A DNA stretch of 64,000 bases from Calliphora vicina (Eukaryota > Arthropoda > Insecta > Diptera > Calliphoridae), in contig NC_088780.1 in assembly GCF_958450345.1 (NCBI RefSeq), positions 165,460,726 to 165,524,725 on the forward strand. Direction: 5' to 3'. The position numbers and the translations under genes were made by a program. This document shows positions 24,361-35,400 of this stretch, piece by piece. The notes under the pieces were generated by a model that did not search any database, was not told where the DNA came from, and saw nothing but the letters and a program-made list of their open reading frames with translations. The stretch's first letter is position 1; each line of letters starts with the position of its first letter.

Positions 24361-24561
24361 TTTATTGTTGTTTTTTTTTCATACAGGCGGGCGACAAATT
24401 TTCATACTTTTTTTTTAATACACTAAAATACTGTTTGGTTTTAACTTCTTTTTTTTCAAATCTGATAACTTTTTTTCTTGTTTATACACTTTTTTTGTTG
24501 TTAATTCGATTTTACACCGCGCGACGACGCATCCATACTCGCGTGTGTTCAAATTCAAACT
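24361..24561 (-). promoter_or_regulatory. candidate Inr+DPE core promoter and 5' exon, minus strand
   Basis: Reading leftwards on the minus strand, 'ttcagttt' fits the Drosophila initiator TCAGTY with +1 at 24561. Counting from that A, GGATGC occupies +28 to +33, which fits the downstream promoter element RGWYV at its required distance. About 200 bases downstream 'aaagtgagtgg' is a good splice donor (GT at 24360-24359), so this could be a non-coding first exon. There is no TATA box at -30. No coding exon for such a transcript is found in the window, so the gene it would serve is unknown. Confidence 0.35.
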
Positions 24562-24704
24562 GAATTCGTTTCCAAGAAATTCACTTCGCAAAATGTTATA
24601 CCATTCGAACAGAATATGAAGGGAAAGCAAGTGTCGCAATAATTTTCGTTTTGTATAGAATGAGAGGGGAAGGCGAATGTCAGAGAACGCTTTGTGCAGT
24701 TGAG

Positions 24705-24720
24705 CGGCAGATGGCGCTGC
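24705..24720 (+). promoter_or_regulatory. CTCF-like insulator motif
   Basis: The sequence CGGCAGATGGCGCTGC fits the CTCF core AGRKGGCGC with the preceding GC and following T. It lies about 145 bases upstream of the proposed minus-strand start at 24561, in an unusually GC-rich patch for this window. Binding is inferred from the motif alone. Confidence 0.4.
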
Positions 24721-25844
24721 AAAGTAATTATAATGAAAACTGTTATATGGGAAGGTTGCCGTATTAAAGAAAAATATCGTACAGTTGTTGCTATTTACAA
24801 TTAATCTGGCAAACTCTAGCTTATAGTGTTATCAATTACTTGTGAATGACAAACAGCTGTTAAAACATCTGTTTAAAAATTCTCTTTCGTATCTTCAGAA
24901 ATTGTGAAATTAAACAAAAATAAAAAATAAATATTTGTAAGTTAAATTAATTATTAATTTGTTTATAAATATAACGTCTAAAATAAATGCTTTTTAATTT
25001 GATGTTTAAACTTCATATGCTGTGCGCTTGTAACTTGGTTAGAATGTGACTACAATATGTGTTTCAACAAATGCATTTACCTCCAGTTGGGAAATTTAAG
25101 TTCCAACTTTATTGCTTATAGGACAATGTATTTACATGGCTTCTTTATATACTATAAAATGATAATTAAGTGCTTTGGACTGTTCATATTTTTGTTATAG
25201 ACTGATGTGTGTGAATCATTTTAAAGTACACACAAATTTCCATAAGATTACCTAACCTGATTTTAGGTATTCAGTATTTGGCGCTTAAAGTCGGCAACTG
25301 CTCTTTAAATAGACTATATCAGCCATTTGTACTCTTGGACTAGAAAATTTCAGTTCTTGTTATATAAAACTTAGTTATGTGGTCAATAAAGAACCCATCA
25401 TTGTTTTGTTTTTAAAAATTTAGGATTATCCATATCCACTTGACACACGCAAGGAATTATTTGGTTGATCCAGATTGATATAGTGCCATCAACAATTGCG
25501 ATTAAAATGGAATACCTATTTTGAAATTGAGTTATTTTGGTTTTTCTGTAAAAATTTACAGTTTCATTTAAAAACTATTTTTTGGTGCATTATTTTGATG
25601 TTTAGAGCACATTTACATCAGACAAAATCTTGTCCGATTATGCTTTGGAGCCACTATATATTCAATAACTTGTATTGTTTTACATAAATTAAGATGAGTT
25701 TTAATATACATATCTTAATTTAAATTAAGAAATTTACAGATTTTATCAACAAGAGTACATTTGCCTATAGTTGCCACGGATTTCGACTTTTTAGTAAATA
25801 AAATAACAAATCAGGAAGGAATTGAAACTGTTATTTATTAAAAA
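24721..25844. other. AT-rich DNA with a direct-repeat partner at 25430
   Basis: The phrase 'atccacttgacacacgcaag' at about 25433 recurs at about 26287, each followed by a similar 60-base block containing 'gccatcaacaatt'. The two copies flank repeat family D. Nothing else is recognised. Confidence 0.4.
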
Positions 25845-26137
25845 CTAGTTGACCGCCCCGGCTTTTACTAATGCTAGTTCTTCAAGTTTCTCCAACCCAC
25901 ATACACCTGCCTGTTCTTATTTATTTGCAATTAAAATATAAAAATTTTTACTGCATACTTTAGTTAGCTTTTTTATTCTAGTTGACTGAAATGAAAACAA
26001 AAATTCCGAGTTTTACCCCGAATGTTTGAATTTTTTTTCTTTCGAATCGAATAAAAAAAAATCAGCCAAATCGATCCAGCCGTTCTCACATGATGCCATT
26101 ACATACATGGACCATTTCATTTTTATATATAGATTAA
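25845..26137 (+). repeat. repeat family D, copy 1
   Basis: It begins 'actagttgaccgccccggct' and ends 'ccatttcatttttatatata'. The same sequence in reverse lies at 43797-44027, including 'agttcttcaagtttct', 'gcatactttagttagc', 'gttgactg' and 'ccgagttttacccg' blocks. Class is unknown; no long open frame. Confidence 0.6.
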
Positions 26138-26681
26138 AGGTTGTTTTCGCCTCCATTTTTTTTACTAAAAAAGAAGTGCTTTGCTCACTAATAATGGAAA
26201 ACCAGTACTGATTTTGCACATACATATATCGTTGATTTATATTTGCGGTCATTGAATTGAACTATTAAGCACAAGTCTACTCCGTATCCACTTGACACAC
26301 GCAAGGGATGAGAGAATTATTCGGCAGATACAGATGGTTATACCGCCATCAACAATTTCGAATAAAATTGCTTCAATTATCAATTCACTTTCATTCTTCT
26401 CCTATTACTGCCTATGTCCGAAAAGACCTTCGTATAGAAAGTATACTCCTGAGTTCCATGGACTCCATTAATATCGAAATTGAGATGGCATGAGATCAAT
26501 GCATACTTCGAAAATCTGTTTATAAATCTTACGTTTTGGACAAATGATTCATTATTTGATCTTTAAACTTCATATCGTCGCCTTAAATGCAAACGGACGT
26601 AACTACACTTTTATTTTGTTTACAGGATAATCAAAAATAACGATTTTTCAAAAACTCGATTTTGAATTTTTGTGTAGTTAC
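26138..26681. other. AT-rich DNA; second copy of the 'cacttgacacacgcaag' block
   Basis: The block at 26283-26375 repeats the one at 25430-25510. No gene is recognised. Confidence 0.4.
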
Positions 26682-27253
26682 TAGGGATGCCAAACGGGAC
26701 TGGGTTTTACAAATCCCGGGATTCGGGATTTTAGAAATGTAAATCCCGGGATCCCAGGATTTTTCGGGACCCCGGGATTTTTCGGGACTTCGGGATTTTA
26801 GTTAAACGTCAAAAACATCAAATTCAACAATAAAAACTATTGATTTCATTAATATATTTAAGTAAAAATATAACAAATCAAAAACTAATGCATTAAATTA
26901 AAATAAATGGTCCATGATTTCCCCTAGCTCCATACAATTGTCCCCCGGAGTACTGTTTGAGCAGTCATAAATATCTTGATTATACGGCAATCCTTACAAA
27001 ATTTTGCACAAAATAAGTTGTAAGTACTCTGAAATTATACTGTAAAGTACTGCGGAAATCGGACTACATTTGCCCCTTCAGAAAATAACTTGAACATAAA
27101 TTCTTAAAATCTTCCTAAAATATCAAAAATCTCATAATATTTCGGGATTTGTTAATCCCGAAAAATCCCGGGATTCTTTTTCACAAATCCCGGTATTCGG
27201 GAAATCCCAATCCCGGGATTTTCGGGATCGGGATTTCGGGATTGGCATCCCTA
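26682..27253. mobile_element. non-autonomous hAT-type element 2 (CCCGGGAT-rich), 8-bp duplication
   Basis: Its ends are 'tagggatgccaaacgggac' and the complement of 'gggattggcatcccta'. The exact duplication GTAGTTAC lies at 26674-26681 and 27254-27261. Both end zones hold many copies of 'atcccgggattcggga'. The 300-base centre is AT-rich with no transposase. The end sequence and the palindrome differ from element 1 but share its CCCGGGA core, so the two are probably related subfamilies. Confidence 0.9.
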
Positions 27254-27313
27254 GTAGTTACTATATGTTTTTATTTTCATATAGTTTTTTTTTAGTAATA
27301 CATAGATCGGAAA

Positions 27314-27772
27314 TAGAGCATCCAAAAACGAAACCGGTCAACCGGTTTTTTCATCTTTGTAAACTCCATTTGTTTCGGTTTTTTTTACTTTTCGGTTTTA
27401 AATATATTTATAAAAAACTTTGATATCATTTTTAAAAATATTGATTTATTTTATAGAAAATTATAGCATTTGACAATATTTCGTAAATAATATAAAATAA
27501 TTGCATAAAGATAGAGCCTTAAGAATTCAAAAATGCTAAATTTCCGAAGATTTAGTTCACAATTCTTAACATATTGCCTATTTCGTCCACAAATCAAAAT
27601 AAATTATAAATTAAAAATTATAAAAAATAAAAATTTAATATAAACCGGTTAACCGGTTTTTTTGAAGACAAAAAGCGAAACCGTTTAGAAGACAATAATC
27701 AAAACCGGTTTTTTCAAAAATATACTTTTTCGGTTAAACCGGTTTTCAAATTTTCCGGTTTTTTGGACACTG
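27314..27772. mobile_element. non-autonomous hAT-type element 3 (AACCGGTT-rich), 8-bp duplication
   Basis: The left end reads 'tagagcatccaaaaacgaaa' and the complement of the right end 'cagtgtccaaaaaaccgg'. ATCGGAAA is repeated exactly at 27306-27313 and 27773-27780. AACCGGTT-type palindromes occur several times inside each end. The interior is AT-rich and non-coding. It lies only 60 bases from element 2. Confidence 0.85.
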
Positions 27773-27860
27773 ATCGGAAACTCTCATATCAACGACTTAA
27801 CTCAGTTGTCAAAAACCTATGTAGTGAGAATGTATTACTACAAAAATAATTTACTTCTAA

Positions 27861-28282
27861 AGGCCCAACTATAATATGCATAAGCTAGCTTAAGTTAATG
27901 TCAAAACCGAACGAAAAGTCCGTCAAATGCTTAAGAAAATCCGAAGAAACTTTTAGGTTTCCATAATGTACTTACGTGCATTTAAAACAATTTAGCCCCA
28001 TTTGCACATTTATGTGCAACACGTAATTAAAAACAATCGTATTTCTTATTATTTTATGAAAATAAATTAATTTTCTTCATCCTTTTCTTTATTTTCTTTG
28101 TATAAAATAAACAAACTTACGGAATGTGCGACCAGCTTCGCTCTTTGCTTAAGCAAATAAAATTTGACGAAACTTGACGAAACTCTCTTAAGTACATTAT
28201 AGTTTGTCACATTCGTTTTATATGTATTCGCACAGTTGCTTAAGCTGACTTAAACTAGTGTATGCATATTATAGTTGGGCCT
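27861..28282. mobile_element. MITE, 422 bp, TAA target duplication
   Basis: The inverted ends are identical for 22 bases, beginning 'aggcccaactataatatgca', and remain similar beyond ('taagctagcttaag' versus 'cactagtttaag'). TAA lies directly outside both ends (27858-27860 and 28283-28285), suggesting the PIF/Harbinger group. No open frame. Confidence 0.85.
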
Positions 28283-29465
28283 TAAATCCTTTTATTATTG
28301 TGCTGTTTTTCTATAACGAACGAGTACTTTGAGGTGAAATTTAACATGTGTTTCCGTCCACTCATTTACTGCATTTACTATAGAAAAACAGCACATAAGT
28401 CTGTTGAAATAAAATCTACTTACTAAATTTGATTTTGAATTATTTGAAGTCGAAACCATATTTTTTTTCATTATCTTGTTTTTATTGTATTTTTCCTTTT
28501 TGGAAATTTATAAGTATTAACATTTTAAGCTAAATTATAAATAAAGTTATCACTCCAGTATCCAACAAAAATTATCTGGCTAGGTCCAAGGTTTCTATTC
28601 ATCTAAAGCAAGGTTATATGAATGATCTTGTAATTTGTCCTTGTAGTTCGAAGTAGAATATTTGATGGATGTTACAATTTCTAACATACCAAGGAGAACC
28701 TGTTATTATTCTTAAAGGTTTTGGACTGGATTGTCATACAACCATAGACAAAAACAACGAAATGGCTGAGATATAAACAAAAAACACTATCGGTATTTTC
28801 TGGACATATTTTCGGGTATATCTGGGATACTAAATTCTATATATAATCAACATGTATTACTAACGAAAAGCATTTCACAGCCTTTTATCAAGTAGAAGAA
28901 TAGATTGAAATTTTTCCAAATATATTTTGTAAATATTATACGACTATGTATTTACTAAAATTGGGCAGATATTACTCAATATTTAGAGTCCGACCGAAAT
29001 TTGTTTGTCATTTTAAATGCATTAATCTATTTCATTCTAAAAGTTTTTTTTATTCGGTTTTGGCCGAAAACAATAGAATGCGAGGGCAGTTATGTTCCAT
29101 ATTGAAATAATATTTCGATATTTTTCTAGCCACAAAATAAATACACTTTACACTGAGAAAAAAATGTTTTTGTATATTTAAATAAAATAATTTATCACAA
29201 CTTTTTTTTAAAAAAGAACATTTTTATCGAAAAAATCCAAGTTATTAAACAATTGTCAGCGGGTGAGAGAACACTGTGTTCCACTTCCATTACTTCAACA
29301 ATTGTCCATCAAAAGAAAAACTTACAGATAACATACATACTTAAACTTAAAAAAAATTATCCTGGTAGAGAAGAAAAACATCTGTGATGCATATTTCAGA
29401 CAATAAACATCAGTGTTTTTTAACACCTAAAAAGAATAAAAATTTATTAAAATCATTTGTAACCA
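28283..29465. other. AT-rich DNA beyond the 3' end of shf
   Basis: No clear extra shf exon is seen, though a short last exon cannot be excluded. Near 28726-28920 the phrases 'atggctgagatataaacaa' and 'tctgggatactaaat' suggest a badly decayed family A or related repeat. The phrase 'ataacgaacgagta.tttgag' at 28314 also occurs at 32095, another small dispersed repeat. Confidence 0.4.
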
Positions 29466-32400
29466 TTATTGAATAGTGAAAAACAATAACTTACGTCTGT
29501 TACAAAAGCGACCATAGAAACCATCCTTACATTTGCAGGTCTTATTGGGCATACAGTCGCCATGTTTACATTTTCGTTTGCATGTATAACGCTGACGATG
29601 GCCAATTTCACAATGATCGCCACTGAGACCCTCGGCACAACGACACAGATTTGTGCCAATACAGCGGCCGCCATGCATGCAGGATATCTCGCATTTAGCT
29701 GAGTTGAAAGTAGAAGAAAATTAAAAGAAAAAACATTCAATTATTCAAAATTAAGTTATTAACTTTATATATGATGTGAATTTCCATATGTGAACGTTAG
29801 CCAATCCACTCTGTATTACAATTGAAATAAACTTACAAAATTCACAACGTAGTCCATAGTAGCCTCTGGGACAGTCGCATTTATCCTTTTGTATACATTT
29901 GCCTCCATTCAAACATTTTTCAGAGCAAATGCCTAAAAGTAAATGTAAAATTTAATTATTTAAACAAATACACCTTTTATTTAAAATATATGCACAGCAA
30001 ATTAAAATATAAGAATTGTTTTATTTTTAGAGCATGTTGCGTCAATCGAAATCATTCTCTGTCGTTAAGGCTCAACAGCTACAAAATTTTTATAAAACAG
30101 CTCTGTATTCAACCTCGGCAACACCACCACCAACTTCTTCGCAACAGTCAAAGCAAAATATACGCCCTTCACCTCTAACTGATGAGATTATACGAGTCGA
30201 TCATGCTGGCGAATTGGGGGCCGATCGCATTTATGCCGGTCAAATGGCAATTTTGGGCAACTCACCTATGGGCAAAACTATTGGTCATATGTGGGAACAG
30301 GAAAAGGAACATCGTCGCCAATTTGAGGGCTTAATACGCAAACATCGTGTCAGACCTACGGTTATGACCCCACTTTGGAATGTGGCTGGTTTTGCTTTGG
30401 GTGCAGGTAAACATTTTTTTGTGTGAACTTTGAAATTTTGAATGGATTTTTAAGTAAATTGTTTGTACAATCTTAGGTACAGCTTTAATGGGAGAAAAAG
30501 CTGCAATGGCCTGTACCGTTGCTGTGGAGACTGTGATCGTGGAGCATTATAACGAGCAATTGCGTCAAATTATGGACTCTCCCAATCCGGATAAGGTGAG
30601 ACTAAACGGATTTTGGATTTTAATTAATCATCAACAATGCTAATCTAAACAAGCCTAGAAAGCTACAATATATCTATATAATAAAAAAAAGCTAGATCAT
30701 TTTGCACAAATTGACATTTTGATAGGGACTCAAAAGTGATCTATACAAAGAACTAATTCTTGTTAAATATTACTCCCATTTAATTTAAGTATTATTTTTA
30801 ACTCTTGCAGGAACTACTCAAAACCATCACCAAATTCCGAGACGAAGAACAAGAACATCACGATACTGGCATTGATTGTGGCGCTGAGCAGGCCCCCTTC
30901 TACAAAGCCATGACCGAAGTTATCAAACTGGGCTGTAAAACAGCCATTGCGATATCGAAAAAGATTTAAATTTTCCTATATTTAACATAAATCATTCAAT
31001 CTTAAGCTTTTATATAAAAAACTTCTTTTGCTGTACATAATTAATTTGTTTTCTTCTTTCTTTGTTTCTAGTTTAAGTTTAATAAATTTAAGACTTTAAA
31101 ATGAAAAAAATTCATCAATTAAAAACAATTTACTTACCACCCTCACATTGTGTGCCCTGATAGCCGTCTGGACATGAGCACACCGACGGAGCTGTACAAT
31201 TGCCACCATTCATGCATTGGGGAAAACAAAATGCCTTTTCACAGTACTGACCAATATAACCGGAACGACACTGACAAATGTTGCGATGATTGCAGAAACC
31301 ATGCTCTCCACATTTCACATGACACTCTGGATCGGGACCTTAAAATGTTGTGGTTGGGTTGGGTATTTGTGAAATTTTTAGGTGGAATAATAATTTAAAT
31401 TAATTTGACATAAATTCAAGCACTATTACAAATGTATATGGAGGAGAAATAAAGCATTTAGCGGGAAATATTTAAAACAAGGAAATGAAAGTAAGTTTTA
31501 TTTATGTTTTTTATTGTAGTTTGGATTTGTTTAAGAGTTTGTGTGGGTTTAATTAAGTATACATATGCTGATGTCTACATAAGGGAGCAAATAAGCAAAC
31601 ATATAAATGGCAAAATTAAAATAAAATTTAAGCATTATCAAAATTTGTCTTTTAGGGAAGTCGTTTTTAATTTAATTGCTTATAATTATGTAATATTTAT
31701 GTGTAGGAGTATTGAAAAGGCATTGAAAGCTTTATTTTCCAATTAAACAGTGGCGGCTATTTATTGCAAGAGAAAAATGTTAATTTAAGTTCTGTACTTA
31801 TCTTTCAAATTTGTGCTTTATATTAGTATTTCGAAAAGTTTTAAAGAGTTTAATTTTTTATCAAAATGATTTCATTGTTAATAGCCCTGTGATTTTGTTT
31901 TTATATAAATATGTACATATTTATGAAAAGGAATTTTTATTGTATTTGTGGTGAAAAGTAAGTAACCGGACTAAATTTGTGAAATTGTTAATTTTTACGA
32001 ATTTTATGACCTACACCACCATAGTGGGAAGGAATTATACGTTCGTGCAGATGTTTGTAATGCGCAGAAATATAAGTTTAATGTGCTGTTTTTCTATAGC
32101 GAACGAGTGCTTTGAGTGGATATTTAACACATGTTAAATTACACTTTTTGTGATTTAATGATATCCGTCAGGCTAGCTGATATTTCGACAAAGTTTAATA
32201 CGAAGCATATTGAAATTGGTTGAAATCTGTCCATTATTTCACTTAATTGTCCTCCCCAAATAGGATTTTATAGGTCATACATACTTAATTTATATTAGAG
32301 ATGAGCGATCCCGTGATTTTTGAAGAACGTCGTTCTCAGTGAACGTGATTTATAAATCACTGTTCTTTTAAACAGTGACTGCGATCACGTTTGGTTTATG

Positions 32401-35400
32401 TTAATCAAAATAATAATTATGTTAAGAAGAATCATTATGTATTATTTTCATTCTTAAATATGTTCTTATGTTAACCAAAAACATAGGAAAATAACAAAAT
32501 TAAGCTAGCTAACTAACTGATATGTTACTTAACATTTTATTTGATACACTGTATTGGAGATATATAAAATTATGCGCCTAAAAATATGCTCTAACTGTTG
32601 TTTCCAGTGAATGTTGAAAAATATAAAGAACGACATTTAACAGTTTGTTGAAATACATAAAAGAACGACATTAAAATATGTACCTGTTACTTTCTCCATT
32701 TGTTAGCAGTGATTTTTTTTTAAAAACGTTACCAGTGAATGTTGAATAATATAAAAGAACGACATTTAACAGTATGTTGAAAAATGTAAAAGAACGATAT
32801 TAAAAGTACCTGTTACTAAAGTTGTCCCAGTGATTTTTCTAAAACGTTACCAGTGAATGTTGAAAAATATAAAAGAACGACTTAAATGTACCTGTTACTT
32901 GCAATATTCAGTAACTGTTGTTACCAGTGATTTTTCAATCACAGTGATTAAATCACAGGTATGGAAATATCGCTCATCTCTAATTTATATAGATACCTCC
33001 GACACAAATTTTTATCCAAATGAGTTTTATATATGTATAGGGAAGTCATTTCACCTTATTTTTATGACAGTCGGTCCATATGTAGCCATAGCTTCCATTT
33101 CAACATGTTGCTGTAAAATAATATTGCCTGCAACATGTTAAAGAACAATATAGCTATCAACATGTTTCTAGCAACATGTTGCAGAAAACTAATGTTTATA
33201 GCAACATGTAGCTGAAAAGTAATCTTGCAGCAACATGTTGCAGAAAACTAATTTTGCTAGCAACATGTTGCTGAAAAGTAATGTTGCTAGCAACATGTTG
33301 CTGAAAAGTAATGTTGCTAGCAACATGTTGCTAAAAAGTAATGTTGCTAGCAACATGTTGCTGAAAAGTAATGTTGCTAGCAACATGTTGCTGAAAAGTA
33401 ATGTTGCTAGCAACATGTTGCTGAAAAGTAATGTTGCTGAAAATTAATCTTGCTGAAAATTAATCTTGCTAGCAACTTGTTGTAGAACACTAATGTTCAT
33501 GCTAGCAACATGTTGCAGAAAAGTTAGCGACATGTTGCTGAAAACTAGTGTTAGCAACATGTTTTAGAAAACTAATGTTCATAGCAACATGTTGCTGAAA
33601 ATATATGCAACATGTTGCTAGATAGTAATTTTGCTAGCAACATGTTGCTGAAAATTTATGTTGCTAGCAACATGATGAAAAAGTTATGTTGCTAGCAACA
33701 TGTTGCTGAAAAGTAATATTGCTTTTTAGGACTTGTTGATAACGAAAAATTTTGATATCAACATGTTGCTAAAAATTAAGTAACTAGCAACATATTGCTT
33801 AATGTTTCTAACAATATGTTTCCTGACAATAATGAATGAAGCAACTTTTTGCTAAAAAATGTTGATAGCCAAAATGTATCTGAAATATTGGACCGATTTT
33901 GAGCCAGTCTGGGAAATTTCATCTAATTACTCGTATGATCAAAATTGCAACCTGTAATATCGTTTAATTGGTGGATTGGTCTGAGTATGGATACACTAAT
34001 ACCCCGGTTTGCGTCGCTAATTGGGCCTGAAGAAACGCAACCCAAAACGAAGCACGATTTCCTTACATTTGTAGTGCTTATAGATTTGGTATCGCCAATA
34101 ACTTTTTTATTTCATATAGAATTGTCTTGGGTATCGGCAAAACGAGTTGTCATAAATGAGGTACGACCATTTTTTATAACTGAACTTCCTATCTAAAATG
34201 TTCATTAAAGCTGATATAGCGACGTCCGTGTGTTGATTGAAATCAACTTTGTGAAGACCACATTTATGTTAGTCCGATTAATAAATCGCAAGTCTTAACC
34301 GGGTTCTAAATTTTTGAATATTTTCAAACAATAAAAAAAACTCCTTTAAACATTTACACACGAAATCTCTTTAGGACACCACTTTAACAAAAATGAAATC
34401 ATTTTTAATTGATCGTTCGAAAATTAGCAACATAATTAAACATGTTTTGAATTTAGAATTTGTTTTTGTTTTGTAATTTGTTTGTAGTTGATTGATACAC
34501 ACAGAGAGTACATAAATATACACTACCTTGCATAGATGTAATTAGTGTAGGATTGGAAGCGTCTAGGCTATCATACACACCTCTATGTGCACACTCCTTT
34601 TTGAAATTCAAACGCAACGGAGTGCCAGGCAACGGATTACCGCTGCGATTGTGTATGGTGAGACCTACATTAAACATGGCTGTGCCCGAATTATTACCGC
34701 TGCAGGGTAGAAAGACGCTAAAATCTGTAAAATAACAAAATTACTTCAATGTAATTTGTACAAACTATTTTAATTTCTCTTACTTTTCTCTTCATTGGGT
34801 ATGCGTCCCTTGGGCTTTATTGAGACGGTGGGTGCTTTGAGAATACTCTCATCCATGGTCTCCAGCAAATCAAAATGATAGAAATACTTGCGATGTCCCG
34901 ACTTCCAGGTGAAGTTGACATAATTCACTTCAGCGGGTATTATTAAATAATCATAATAACGGCTGTCTAGAATGTGATTTAGAACATGGCCATTGTGTAT
35001 CGCATAGACGGGACCATGCAGAGAATTCTGGGGAAAAAATAAATCTTTAAGAAATCAGAGACAGTTGTTAGTTTTTATGAGTGGTGAGTGTGGTGGGCTG
35101 TAAACTAGTAAAGAGAAGCATTTAACATTACCAGTCAGAACTTTTAATTGTTTCTCATTGATCCACAAGGAGATATTGTCATCAGGATCATTGGATCTAT
35201 TGTGTTTCCGGTGATGAGCCCTGCGTTGTTTATGATCACCCTTACGGCCCTTACCGCCATGTGGTTTGGAACCAATTGATAAACTGCTGCTATTATTGTT
35301 ATTAATGGAGTGTCCAGTGGAAGATTTGTGTTTCTTTTCATTGTAATTATGATTGTTGTTATTGTTACTGTTGCTGTGGTGTTGATTGTTTTTCTTATTG

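Noticed and set aside
31150..31398. 82-codon plus-strand frame over shf exon 4
   Set aside because: Antisense shadow of the EGF exon, whose cysteine spacing is on the minus strand.
33189..33447. Open frames of repeated NMLLKSNVAS / MLLATLLFS peptides on both strands
   Set aside because: They are readings of the 30-bp minisatellite; the unit length is a multiple of three, so both strands stay open without being genes.
33095..33850. Regularly spaced repeats as a CRISPR-like array
   Set aside because: The units are contiguous and degenerate with no unique spacers, and the DNA is eukaryotic.
35028..35034. Splice acceptor 'ttttttccccag' directly before AATTCTCTGC for shf exon 2
   Set aside because: It would put the exon out of phase with the donor at 35131; the upstream acceptor 'ttcttaaag' (exon start 35044) keeps the frame and adds residues DLFFPQ, which fit the WIF domain of fly Shifted as I recall it.
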